A stretch of 32,496 nucleotides of DNA, from positions 1-32,496 of the forward strand of contig CAMWSS010000026.1 in assembly GCA_947177035.1 (NCBI GenBank). Reading direction: 5' to 3'. How positions within the stretch are numbered: position 1 is the first letter of the stretch; the number at the start of each line of letters is the position of its first letter. This document shows positions 18,002-26,534 of this stretch, piece after piece. The notes beneath the pieces are model-generated. The model worked only from the letters and a program-made list of their open reading frames with translations, made no database searches and was not told where the DNA came from. Made by a program: the position numbers and the translations under genes. The stretch is from an uncultured Porphyromonadaceae bacterium. GTDB lineage: Bacteria > Bacteroidota > Bacteroidia > Bacteroidales > Muribaculaceae.

Positions 18002-18576
18002 AGGCCGTAACGTTTGATCTTATTATAGAGCGTCTGGCGCGAGATGCCCAGACGGGAGGCCACGCGCGTCATGTTGCCACGCTCCTCGATAATGGCGCGC
18101 TCGATGCGGCCACGTTCCATCGCGGCGAGCGAATCGGCTGGCCCGGCCGACGAATCGGCCTGAGCAGGCTCCGCGGGCGCGCCGGACTCAGTCGACTCCG
18201 ACACTCGCAGCAGCGTGTCGATCAGTTCGCGGTTGTCCCACGGTTTGACCACAAACTCCGCCGCGCCGGCCTTGATGCCCTGCACGGCAAGACGTATGTC
18301 GGCATAGGCCGTGAAGAGCACCACCGGCACTGCCGGCGATGACTCGCGCAGCCTTCCGAGCCAATAGAGGCCCTCGTTGCCGTTGTTGACCGCCGACTTG
18401 AAATTCATGTCAAGCAACACGCAATCAGGACTTTCAGCCTTGACGACGGCAAGCAGATGAACAGGCGAGGTCAGCGTCACCACCCGCTCGAAAAACGGGC
18501 GCAACAGCAGGCTCACCGCCGTCAGCACCGACCGGTTGTCGTCGGCCACCACTATGCAATTTCTTCTGAATTTCAT
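17998..18576 (-). CDS. Response regulator, receiver plus Fis-type HTH (no AAA+ domain)
   Basis: 192 residues from MKFRRNCIVVADD. The receiver domain (about 5-125) has Asp12-Asp13, phospho-acceptor Asp56 in CVLLDMNF, Thr89 and Lys111 in FVVKPW. A Ser/Ala/Pro/Glu-rich linker (about 126-150) leads to a Fis-family helix-turn-helix (153-192: RGNMTRVASRLGISRQTLYNKIKR). This is the RegA/PrrA layout and lacks the sigma-54 ATPase domain of NtrC. The frame is open to 18621, but that longer form would place the start at the promoter -7 box, so 18576 is chosen. It probably controls the divergent S41 peptidase/ABC genes; this is inferred from position. Confidence 0.92.
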   Translation of the reverse strand: MKFRRNCIVVADDNRSVLTAVSLLLRPFFERVVTLTSPVHLLAVVKAESPDCVLLDMNFKSAVNNGNEGLYWLGRLRESSPAVPVVLFTAYADIRLAVQGIKAGAAEFVVKPWDNRELIDTLLRVSESTESGAPAEPAQADSSAGPADSLAAMERGRIERAIIEERGNMTRVASRLGISRQTLYNKIKRYGL

Positions 18577-18618
18577 CGCTGCGCAAAGTCTATCTATGTC
18601 ACTGCTTATCCGCGGGAG

Positions 18619-18626
18619 CAAATATA
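18619..18626 (-). promoter_or_regulatory. -7 element of the response regulator/kinase operon
   Basis: On the minus strand TATATTTG fits TAnnTTTG, 42 bases upstream of the regulator ATG at 18576. No TTTG was seen at the usual -33 spacing. The surrounding 50 bases resemble the promoter of the repeat-flanked ATPase gene. Confidence 0.6.
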
Positions 18627-18791
18627 CAACATTTTTATGATTTGGAGGAAAATCAGACGGCCGATTGTCAAATTATTGGACATTTCGCAAATCCGCCCAA
18701 ACATTATCTGACAGCGTATCAGCAATTTACATTTTTCACCAATTGAAAGCCATTATATTGTCAGCAGAAACAATCATACTCTAAACACGAC

Positions 18792-20432
18792 ATGAAAATA
18801 CTGAAATTTCTTGCCATTGCGGCTCCCATGCTATGCGGTTTCACCCCGACGTATGCATCGGTTCACACTCTCAGATCAAAAGGCGAAGTGCTGCTGATTG
18901 CCCACGACGGATACCGACAACAGCTGCCGTGGCTTATCAGTCCACAGACAGCAGTGGATACGCTGGCAACAACGGCAAGGGAGGTGACACTGATTTCACC
19001 CGTCGACACCCTGACCGTCAGCACCGGCGCGGAATGGGACGCAACCGACGTGGCCGTAATTACTGAAAACGGCGATACTGCCCTGACCCGCATAGTGCGT
19101 CACCCGGCCGACGTATACTCCCATCCCGACCGGAATACAGGCTGCCTGCTGCCGGGCCACAAGCTAACCTGCAAGCAGGCCCGATTTGATCTTGACGCAC
19201 TGATGAACGCTCTGCGCGAGATCCATCCCGACATTTACTCCGTGACCGGCCAGGAGAAGTTGCTGACGCGCTTTCATCAAGTGCGCGAATCATTGCCCGA
19301 CACAATGACGACCGTTGAATTCTACAAAGCGGCGGCCCCGATAGTGAGCATGATCGGCGACGGACACACAATGCTGCGCTTCCCCTACAACGATCTGTTC
19401 ACCAGCGATCTGCAACGACTGCCGATATTTGTCGACGTGAAATCGGACCGCACGCTGAAAGTGGCCACATGCATAGACTCGATAGTGCCGGCCGGATCCG
19501 ACGTACTCTCAATCAATGGAAAAACCGCCGGCGAGATGATCGATGCGATGCTGCCATACGTCAGCGGCGAACGCGATTTCTTTCGGGTGATGCGCATTGA
19601 CAATGAATTTCCGGCCCTGTTTGAAATGCTCTATGGCGGACAGCCGCAATATGAGGTGAAATTCCGGAGACCAGGCAAGAAAAAAACAGAGTCCACAGTG
19701 ATCCCGGCCGCGAGATTCGACGAAATCTTCAAGCGCAGCCCCAAACGAAAGAATCCCGCACCGAAGGCCAACTATTCCTATAGCATTGACCAGGAGCGGA
19801 GAGTGGCAGTGATGGATTTCCGCAGGTTTCACGGCACCCCCGGTCAGATGACGCAGTTCTGCGACTCGATGTTTGCCGACATGAAAGCCCGAGGCATTGA
19901 CCGGCTCATCATCGACGTGCGCAACAACGGCGGCGGCAACTCGGCGATCGGTGACGTGCTGCTGCGCTATATCTCGCCGGTGCCGTTCACGCAATTTGCC
20001 AAAACACTGGTCAACAGGTCGGCCAAAGTGCTGCGCATGATAGGCGACTCCGACTTCGCGCCAACCGTGAAATTCTATCAGAAACCGGCAGAACAATACA
20101 CCCGGCCTCTTGCCCCCGGCGACGGCCACTTTGACGGCACCGTCATTCTGCTCACGAGCAACCACACCTTTTCGTCGGCCTCGGCTTTCTCCTGGGCTTT
20201 CAAGCACTTCGGCTGCGGCAAGGTCGTGGGCGAAGAAACCGGCGGCATGAACGTGGCCTATGGCGACATTCTCACCTGGACAGCCCCGGTGTCAGGAATT
20301 CCATGCACCATATCCTGGAAACGGTTCTGGCATCCGGGCGCCGACGAGGCCGACATACACGGCACCATCCCCGACATCGAGACTTCGGCTGACCATGCCC
20401 TCACGACTGCCCTATCCCTGCTCAGCAGATAA
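18792..20432 (+). CDS. S41-family (C-terminal processing type) peptidase, exported
   Basis: 546 residues. Signal peptide (1-22, ending TYAS). An N-terminal region of unknown fold (to about 125) precedes the S41 domains. DGHTMLRFPYND (190-201) lies in the conserved N-terminal peptidase part. A region around 205-245 may be PDZ-like (IVPAGSDVLSINGKTAGEM). The protease core has LIIDVRNNGGGNSAIGD (372-388) and VILLTSNHTFSSASAF (451-466), where Ser461 or Ser462 is the likely nucleophile, then VGEETGGMNVAYGD. The family cleaves proteins in the periplasm, on unstructured C-termini in classic cases. It lies upstream of the ABC transporter genes and diverges from the two-component system. No convincing promoter box was found in the 215-bp region between the divergent starts. 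Confidence 0.9.
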   Translation: MKILKFLAIAAPMLCGFTPTYASVHTLRSKGEVLLIAHDGYRQQLPWLISPQTAVDTLATTAREVTLISPVDTLTVSTGAEWDATDVAVITENGDTALTRIVRHPADVYSHPDRNTGCLLPGHKLTCKQARFDLDALMNALREIHPDIYSVTGQEKLLTRFHQVRESLPDTMTTVEFYKAAAPIVSMIGDGHTMLRFPYNDLFTSDLQRLPIFVDVKSDRTLKVATCIDSIVPAGSDVLSINGKTAGEMIDAMLPYVSGERDFFRVMRIDNEFPALFEMLYGGQPQYEVKFRRPGKKKTESTVIPAARFDEIFKRSPKRKNPAPKANYSYSIDQERRVAVMDFRRFHGTPGQMTQFCDSMFADMKARGIDRLIIDVRNNGGGNSAIGDVLLRYISPVPFTQFAKTLVNRSAKVLRMIGDSDFAPTVKFYQKPAEQYTRPLAPGDGHFDGTVILLTSNHTFSSASAFSWAFKHFGCGKVVGEETGGMNVAYGDILTWTAPVSGIPCTISWKRFWHPGADEADIHGTIPDIETSADHALTTALSLLSR

Positions 20433-20444
20433 TCCGGAATAGGA

Positions 20445-20476
20445 TTTGGAATGCGATTAAAAAACATTTATCTTTG
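20445..20476 (+). promoter_or_regulatory. Promoter of the ABC transporter genes
   Basis: TTTG (20445-20448), exactly 20 bp, then TATCTTTG (20469-20476): a full match to the Bacteroidota -33/-7 pattern. Transcription would start near 20483, about 23 bases before the ATG at 20506. The ABC genes can therefore be expressed separately from the S41 peptidase. Confidence 0.75.
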
Positions 20477-20505
20477 TTTATTGCAAATATAACAGAATCT
20501 TACCA

Positions 20506-21183
20506 ATGATCAAGACAGAAAAACTGTGTAAGGTATTTCGCACCGACGAGGTGGAGACACTGGCCCTGAACGACGTGAATTTCGAGGTGGCCAAAGGCGA
20601 ATTTGTGGCGGTGATGGGGCCGTCGGGCTGCGGCAAGTCCACGCTGCTCAACATCATCGGGCTACTCGACAATCCCACTTCGGGCAGCTACCGGCTCTTC
20701 GGCCAGGAGGTGGCCGGCCTGCGCGAGAGCGGACGCACCAAGTTCCGCAAAGGGCGCATCGGCTTCGTGTTCCAAAGCTTCAACCTGATCGACGAGCTGA
20801 CGGTTGAGCAGAACGTGGAGCTGCCGCTGACCTATATGGGCCTGGCGGCCTCCGAACGCCGCCGCCGCGTCAGAGAAATCATGGAGCGGGTGCACATCTC
20901 CCACCGACGCAAGCATCTGCCGTCACAGCTCTCAGGCGGCCAGCAGCAGCGCGTGGCGGTGGCCCGCGCGCTGGTCACCGATCCGGAACTGATTCTGGCC
21001 GACGAACCTACCGGCAACCTCGACTCGCGCAACGGGCAAGAGGTGATGGAGCTGCTGTCAGAACTGAACGCCGCAGGCACCACCATTGTTATGGTGACAC
21101 ACTCGGAGCGCGACGCGGCCTTTGCCCATCGGGTGGTCAATCTTTTTGACGGATCGATAATCTCCGAGACGGTATGCGGCTGA
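20506..21183 (+). CDS. ABC transporter ATPase subunit (LolD/MacB/FtsE type)
   Basis: 225 residues. Walker A GPSGCGKST (38-46), Q loop FVFQSFNL (87-94), signature QLSGGQQQRVA (141-151), Walker B LILADEPTGNLD (162-173) and H-loop His199 (VMVTHSERD) are all intact. The fused sequence type is that of ATPases partnering FtsX/MacB-like permeases, which drive lipoprotein release, peptide export or mechanotransmission rather than solute uptake. The stop codon lies inside the permease gene (10-bp overlap), so the two are translated together. Confidence 0.95.
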   Translation: MIKTEKLCKVFRTDEVETLALNDVNFEVAKGEFVAVMGPSGCGKSTLLNIIGLLDNPTSGSYRLFGQEVAGLRESGRTKFRKGRIGFVFQSFNLIDELTVEQNVELPLTYMGLAASERRRRVREIMERVHISHRRKHLPSQLSGGQQQRVAVARALVTDPELILADEPTGNLDSRNGQEVMELLSELNAAGTTIVMVTHSERDAAFAHRVVNLFDGSIISETVCG

Positions 21184-23528
21184 GACTGATATTGCGCACC
21201 TTGGCGGCATCACCGTGGCTCACCGCCTTCAAGGTGCTCGCTCTCGGACTGGGACTTGCCATGGGCAGCTTCCTGCTGATGCGCGTGGCGCGCGACCACA
21301 GCGTCGACCGCTGTTTTCCCGACTATGAGCGCATCCATCAGCTATGGGTGACCGCCCGCGACGAAGGGAAAGGCGTGGAGCAGCGTATGCCAGTAATGCC
21401 AACCGAAGCTTTAGCGAATCAGATGCGCGAAAAGCTGGCGGATTACATGGAAATATCCACGGTGGTGTTCAACGGTCTGACTGGCGACATGACCACCGAC
21501 ACCGGCGTGAGCGACATGATGACCATGAGGACGGTCGACCGCTATTTCTTCGACACTTTCGGGCTGAAGACGCCGACCGGCCGGCGATATGCCGACGACG
21601 TGGGGATGAAAGCCCTTTGGTTTAACGACGAGGAGGCACGACGCTTTTTCGGCAACGACAGCGTGGAGGGCCACGACGTGATAATCACCGGAGGTATGCC
21701 TGGCAAGACGGTGGGCACATTCACGCCAATCCCCGAGGAATCGACCCTCAGCGACATCAAGATAATCTGTCAGGATCCGACAGTGAACTTCGGCTTCGGC
21801 CGGATATACGTCAAGATGAAGAAGGGCGCCGACGTCATGGCATTCAACCGCGAAATCCAGAAAATCTGGCAAGGAATCCAACCCGACACCGAAACAATCA
21901 AGTCTGTGATAGAGGCTGCGCCGCTTACCGACACCTTCCATGCCGACGAGAAGATTCAACTCATCACGCTGACCATGAGCGTGCTGGCCGGGCTGGTGAT
22001 CTTCGTCACGGCGATGAACTATGTGTTGCTCTCGCTGGCGTCGCTGCGGCGCCGCGCAAAGACTGTGGGCGTGCAGAAGTGCAACGGCGCGTCCGGGCTG
22101 TCGATCGCCGTGGACTTCGCCGCCGAAACTATCCTGCTGATGCTCGCCTCGTTAGTGGTGGTGGCCGCGGTGTTTTATGCCTCGGAGCACTGGTTTGCCG
22201 ACACGCTCGGCTATTCGGTGACGCACTATGTCAGCACCAGCAGGCTGTGGGTGCTCGGCGTGGTGATGGCGGTGGTTTTCGCCGTGTCGGCCATAGTGCC
22301 GGGCGTGATGATGGCGCGCATACCGGCGGCCCAGGCATTCCGCCGCTTCCGCCAGAAACGCGGCGGGTGGAAAACCGCCCTGCTCTCGCTCGAAATCGCC
22401 GCCACGGCCTTTGCCCTCGGCCTCACAGCCGTGGTGATGCGCCAGTATTCCTATATCACAGAATCTGACCGCGGCTTCAATCCGGAGCGCCTTGTGCTCG
22501 TCGGCGTCGGCATGGGACGGGACTCCAGAGTCGTCGACGACTTTGTCAAGGGTCTGCCCTATGTGGAGAGCGCCTGCTGGGCCACTCTGCCGCCGGGAAT
22601 CTCCGGCAATGACTGGTATGAGGAATTCCTCCTTGACGACGCGACGGAAGTATATGCGGTTAATCCGGCAGTGCGCACATCGTTCTTCCGAATATTAAAC
22701 ATCCCCATGATAGCCGGAAAGGTGGAGGGAGTGACGCTGAGAGAGGAATCGTGGAGCTTTACAAGCGGCGAGGAGCGCGCGATTGCCGACGTGGCGGTGA
22801 CGCGCTCGTTTGCCACCGACCTGCTTCACTGCACGCCCGAAGAGGCGATAGGCAAACAGATCTCGATAGGCCAGCCGGGCGACGGCTACTGCCAGCCGAT
22901 GAACATCGCGGCGGTGTGTGAGAACGTGAAATATGGCGGCTACTTCGCGCCCGACCGCCCGGTGGTGTTTCGCCTGCACGGCGAAGGCGTCTTCGGCCGG
23001 ATGATACTGAAACTGCAGGAGCCGTTTGAGGCAAACGTTGACCGCCTGCGCCGCGACATCAACGCGGAATTTCCCGACAACGACGACATCAGCCTTAACA
23101 CATATGAGGATATGATGCGAAAGCCCTATGCCGAGATCAACTCGTTCAGAATCCTGGCGATAATCTCGTCGGTGATGATACTGCTGATCGGCGCCATGGG
23201 GCTGCTGGCCTATCTGCGCGACGAGATAGCCCGCCGCACCAAGGAGATCGCCATACGCAAGATCAACGGCGCCACGGCGACCGACATCGTGGAGATGCTC
23301 GCCATGTCTGTCATGAAAGTGGCTATTCCCGCCGCCGCGCTGGGCGGCATCGGCTCCTGGTGGGTGGCCCGCCGGTGGATGGAGCAGTTTGCCGACACCA
23401 TTGACAGCGGCGTGGCCGAGATCTGCGCCGCCTCAATGGCGCTGCTGCTGGTCATTGCCACCGCCGTGGCCCTGATGGCTCTGCGCACAGCCCAGGCCAA
23501 CCCCACCGAATCGCTCCGCAGCGAATAA
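21174..23528 (+). CDS. FtsX/MacB-type ABC transporter permease
   Basis: 784 residues. An N-terminal helix (about 15-37) is followed by a large periplasmic MacB-type domain (about 40-260), a block of helices (about 265-430), a second periplasmic domain (about 430-655) and a last block of three helices (about 660-775) with RRTKEIAIRKINGATATDIVEML, the FtsX-family cytoplasmic loop. The arrangement is a duplicated FtsX unit common in Bacteroidota. The start overlaps the ATPase gene by 10 bp. No MacA-like adaptor or TolC-like gene is present nearby, so a complete MacAB-TolC pump is not encoded here. The substrate is unknown. Confidence 0.92.
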   Translation: MRLRLILRTLAASPWLTAFKVLALGLGLAMGSFLLMRVARDHSVDRCFPDYERIHQLWVTARDEGKGVEQRMPVMPTEALANQMREKLADYMEISTVVFNGLTGDMTTDTGVSDMMTMRTVDRYFFDTFGLKTPTGRRYADDVGMKALWFNDEEARRFFGNDSVEGHDVIITGGMPGKTVGTFTPIPEESTLSDIKIICQDPTVNFGFGRIYVKMKKGADVMAFNREIQKIWQGIQPDTETIKSVIEAAPLTDTFHADEKIQLITLTMSVLAGLVIFVTAMNYVLLSLASLRRRAKTVGVQKCNGASGLSIAVDFAAETILLMLASLVVVAAVFYASEHWFADTLGYSVTHYVSTSRLWVLGVVMAVVFAVSAIVPGVMMARIPAAQAFRRFRQKRGGWKTALLSLEIAATAFALGLTAVVMRQYSYITESDRGFNPERLVLVGVGMGRDSRVVDDFVKGLPYVESACWATLPPGISGNDWYEEFLLDDATEVYAVNPAVRTSFFRILNIPMIAGKVEGVTLREESWSFTSGEERAIADVAVTRSFATDLLHCTPEEAIGKQISIGQPGDGYCQPMNIAAVCENVKYGGYFAPDRPVVFRLHGEGVFGRMILKLQEPFEANVDRLRRDINAEFPDNDDISLNTYEDMMRKPYAEINSFRILAIISSVMILLIGAMGLLAYLRDEIARRTKEIAIRKINGATATDIVEMLAMSVMKVAIPAAALGGIGSWWVARRWMEQFADTIDSGVAEICAASMALLLVIATAVALMALRTAQANPTESLRSE

Positions 23529-23549
23529 GCCCCCGCTCCCCAATAACGA

Positions 23550-23585
23550 CAATCCCTGTCAGACCAATTGATCTGACAGGGATTG
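23550..23585. terminator. Bidirectional hairpin terminator between convergent operons
   Basis: CAATCCCTGTCAGA (23550-23563) pairs perfectly over 14 bp with TCTGACAGGGATTG (23572-23585) around an 8-base loop. It sits 22 bases after the permease stop and 29 bases after the end of the minus-strand lipoprotein gene. There is no long T run on either side, but stem strength and position support termination of both operons. Confidence 0.75.
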
Positions 23586-23613
23586 CTGTATATAGAGTCA
23601 GTCAGAGAGACCG

Positions 23614-26508
23614 TTACTCGAAGGAGTAGGCCGAGACGGCGCGGAGGCCTGGCGCTCCGCAATAGGCGGAAGCGGTGCCCTGAAGCTTCAGCTTGCGGCC
23701 GAGGTTGCCGGGATTGTCCTGAAGGTTGATGGCCGCGCGAACGTCGCCGGCAGGGAGCTGCACGGGAACGCACTTGGCGAAGTCGGTTTCATCGGCGCTG
23801 GCGGCGATGATCACGTTGGTGGCCAGAGCGGAGTCGGCTCCGAGAGTGGCACCGGCATAGGAAGATCCGTTGACAAAGCCGATTATGTAGCCTTCGGTCC
23901 AGACGGTGGCGCCGTTGTTGCCGAGCGCGATGAGCTGCTCGACGGTGTAGGGCTGGTCTTCAGTGCCGCCGGTGGGAGGGGTGACAGGCTCGTCGTCGCC
24001 ACCACCCTGACCGCCGTCGAGGTTGAATTCGGTGACGGTCTTGATGCCGACCATGCCGAAGTATTTCTCGAACGAACCGAAGAGTGCCACCTGCTTGCCG
24101 AGGTTGCCGGGATTGGCCTGGAGATTGAGAGCATCGCGCACGGCGCCGGCGGGGAGCTGCACGGGAATGCACTTGGTATAGTCGGTCTCGGAAGCGCTGG
24201 CCGCGATGAATACGTTGGTGCCTGAAGCTTCGGCACCGGTGGCGGTGGTGAAGGTGTCAGCGCTCTTGCCGGCAGCGGAGCCGACAATATAGCCGGTGGC
24301 CCAGCCTGTGGTGGCTGGGTTGTTGAGCAGGAAGAGGTCAGCCACGGTGTAGGGGCTGGAGGCAGATCCGTCGCCCACTGTGGTGCCGGGATTGACAGGC
24401 TCGTCGCCGCCGCCAGAGCCTTCTCCGTCAAGCGAGAAGGCTGTGACGGACTTGACACCGGGCAGGCCGAAGTATTTTTCAAGAGAACCGGTGAGAGTAA
24501 CGACCTTGCCCAGATTGCCGGGGTTGGCCTGCAGGTTGAGACCGGTGCGCACGTCGCCGGCAGGCAACTGCACGGGAACACACTTGGTATAGTCCGTCTC
24601 ATCGGGAGTTGTGGCGATGAAGATGTTGGTGCCGGAGGCTGCAGCGCCGGTGGCGGTGGTGAAGGAGTCGGCGGTCTTGTCGGCCGCGGAGCCGACGATA
24701 TAGCCCTTGACCCATGAGATGGTGCCGGGGTTGTCGAGACCGAGCACCTGGGTGGGATTGTAGGGCGCAGACTCAGAGCCATCGCCGGAGGCTATGCCGT
24801 CGCCGGCGGGCGGAGTGACAGGCTCGTCGCCGCCGCTACCCTGGCCACCGAGTTCATAAGCAGTGACGGTCTTGACACCGGGCAGGCCGAAGTATTTTTC
24901 AAGCGAACCGTTGAGAGTGACCACCTTGCCGAGGTTGCCGGGGTTGGCCTGCAGATTGAGCGCATTGCGGATCTCACCGGCGGGAAGCTGCACTGGGATG
25001 CAGTTGTTGTAGTCGGTTTCGTCGGGAGTGGCTGCGATGAAGATGTTGGTGCCGGAGGCTGCAGCGCCGGTGGCGGTGGTGAAGGAGTCGGCGGTCTTGT
25101 CGGCCGCGGAGCCGACAATGTAGCCCTTGACCCAGGCGGTGGTGCCGGGGTTGCCGAGTTTGAGCACCTGGGCGGGGCTGTAGGGCGAAGCCTGCGAACC
25201 GTCGCCGTCGGCAATGGCGCCGCTGGGATCTTCGGGCAGTTCCACGCCTTCGATGAAGAATTCGGAAGCCTTGCCGGCATAGCCCTTGACTGCGGCCATG
25301 CCGAGATCGGTGGCGAATCGGCCGTCGATGCCCATCTTGCGTCCGAGCAGCTCAGGATTGTCGACAAGGTTGCCGGCAGACTCGAGCAGAGAGCCTTCGG
25401 GAAGGCTGACAAGGAGGCATTCGGCAAAATCGCGGCAATCGGGCGAATCGGCGATGACCAGAGTATTGGCCATGATGAAGGGCGCGGAGAACTGGATGTC
25501 TTCATTTTTGGTCACCTCGGTGACTTCAGGAGCCACGGTGCCTACAATGTAGCCTTCGACCCATCCGTTTTCGGTGCGGCCCGACGATGCGAACGAAATG
25601 GCCTGCCGGACGGTGTAGGGATGCTCCTTGTCTCCCTCGACAGTCGGGTTGCCGAAGTTCATCAGGCCTTCGGGGTCGATGAGCATGAGCTGCCAGTCGC
25701 CGCTGGAACCGGAGTTATAATAACTGAGGATACCGACAACGTCGCCCGATCCGGAGGGCACTTTCATGTTCCAGAAGTCGCAGTAGCCGCTGGTGCGCAC
25801 ATCGATTGAGCCGCCACTGTTGGGCAGATCGATCTTCTGGGAATAACCGCTCGACTGGAATTCGTCGCAAAGAGTCTCGACGCCGTCGGCATTGGCCGCG
25901 AAGGCCACGTTGTTGAAGCGCACGAGCTGACCCTGCCAGCGGATCTGGTCTTCTTTGGCCGAAGCGGGTTTCTCCTTGAGCACCAGAGTGTCTATGGCAG
26001 CCACGTCGGGCATGCCGCTGAACTGCACATGGGGAGTGAAGAAGGTAGCGCTCATGAACGACGAAGTGGTCTGCTGGCGGTCGAACTCCCATTTGGGAGA
26101 ACCGAGCTGCTGGAGGCCGCGATACTTGCCGAGCCAGAGGCCGGTGGCGTCGATCACGATCTCCTGGCCTGGAGCGTAAGTGAGGCAAAGATCATAGCCT
26201 GCGAGCGAGATGCAGAGCGCGGCGGTTTCGTCGGCTATATATAAAGCGCGATAGATATTGCCGGCGGCGTCGCTGGAGATCACGCGTCCCTTGATAATAT
26301 AGTGAGAACCGTCCTCGCGCTCACCGATGGGGTGAGAGTAGTTGAGCGAGTCAGCCCAGAATGCCTCTTTGATTTCGGCAATGGAGGTGTTGGCCTCGAG
26401 AGTGGCCACCGGCACCTTGGGGCTTTCGGTGTCAAAGTCGTCTTGACAGGCGGTGATGGCCGAGAGCACCAAGGCCGAAGCCGCCATATATTTGGTGAAT
26501 TTCTTCAT
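23614..26508 (-). CDS. Surface lipoprotein with DUF5689-like domain and repeated DUF6359-like modules
   Basis: 964 residues from MKKFTKYMAAS (a start two codons earlier at 26514 is possible). A lipoprotein signal has lipobox ITAC with Cys21, followed by Gln-Asp-Asp, which may favour surface display. A DUF5689-like domain (about 35-290) contains YIIKGRVISSDAAGNIYRALYI-type strands. It is followed by five units of about 110-140 residues: one diverged (about 290-430) and four with the pattern WVKGYIVGSA...TNIFIAA...VPVQLPAG...LNLQANPGNLGK...KYFGLPGVK...AY. These look like OB-fold-type DUF6359 modules separated by Gly/Pro/Asp linkers. No catalytic motif is visible. The gene is third in an operon behind a TonB-dependent receptor, so a ligand-capture role is likely, by inference. 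Confidence 0.85.
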   Translation of the reverse strand: MKKFTKYMAASALVLSAITACQDDFDTESPKVPVATLEANTSIAEIKEAFWADSLNYSHPIGEREDGSHYIIKGRVISSDAAGNIYRALYIADETAALCISLAGYDLCLTYAPGQEIVIDATGLWLGKYRGLQQLGSPKWEFDRQQTTSSFMSATFFTPHVQFSGMPDVAAIDTLVLKEKPASAKEDQIRWQGQLVRFNNVAFAANADGVETLCDEFQSSGYSQKIDLPNSGGSIDVRTSGYCDFWNMKVPSGSGDVVGILSYYNSGSSGDWQLMLIDPEGLMNFGNPTVEGDKEHPYTVRQAISFASSGRTENGWVEGYIVGTVAPEVTEVTKNEDIQFSAPFIMANTLVIADSPDCRDFAECLLVSLPEGSLLESAGNLVDNPELLGRKMGIDGRFATDLGMAAVKGYAGKASEFFIEGVELPEDPSGAIADGDGSQASPYSPAQVLKLGNPGTTAWVKGYIVGSAADKTADSFTTATGAAASGTNIFIAATPDETDYNNCIPVQLPAGEIRNALNLQANPGNLGKVVTLNGSLEKYFGLPGVKTVTAYELGGQGSGGDEPVTPPAGDGIASGDGSESAPYNPTQVLGLDNPGTISWVKGYIVGSAADKTADSFTTATGAAASGTNIFIATTPDETDYTKCVPVQLPAGDVRTGLNLQANPGNLGKVVTLTGSLEKYFGLPGVKSVTAFSLDGEGSGGGDEPVNPGTTVGDGSASSPYTVADLFLLNNPATTGWATGYIVGSAAGKSADTFTTATGAEASGTNVFIAASASETDYTKCIPVQLPAGAVRDALNLQANPGNLGKQVALFGSFEKYFGMVGIKTVTEFNLDGGQGGGDDEPVTPPTGGTEDQPYTVEQLIALGNNGATVWTEGYIIGFVNGSSYAGATLGADSALATNVIIAASADETDFAKCVPVQLPAGDVRAAINLQDNPGNLGRKLKLQGTASAYCGAPGLRAVSAYSFE
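23960..25220 (-). repeat. Tandem 411-420-bp coding repeats within the lipoprotein gene
   Basis: Three consecutive DUF6359-like modules repeat at DNA level. The module around 24840-25210 and the one around 24420-24790 are offset by exactly 420 bp, with 83 identical bases (24614-24696 against 25034-25116). The next module, around 24000-24370, is offset by 411 bp and less similar. A further module (23614-23960) is more diverged. Boundaries are approximate. Confidence 0.85.
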
Positions 26509-26534
26509 TGTCATTTTAGTCCGGATTGAGTGGA

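Noticed and set aside
20506-23528. Complete MacAB-TolC efflux pump
   Set aside because: Only ATPase and permease are present; no membrane-fusion protein or outer-membrane channel gene is next to them.
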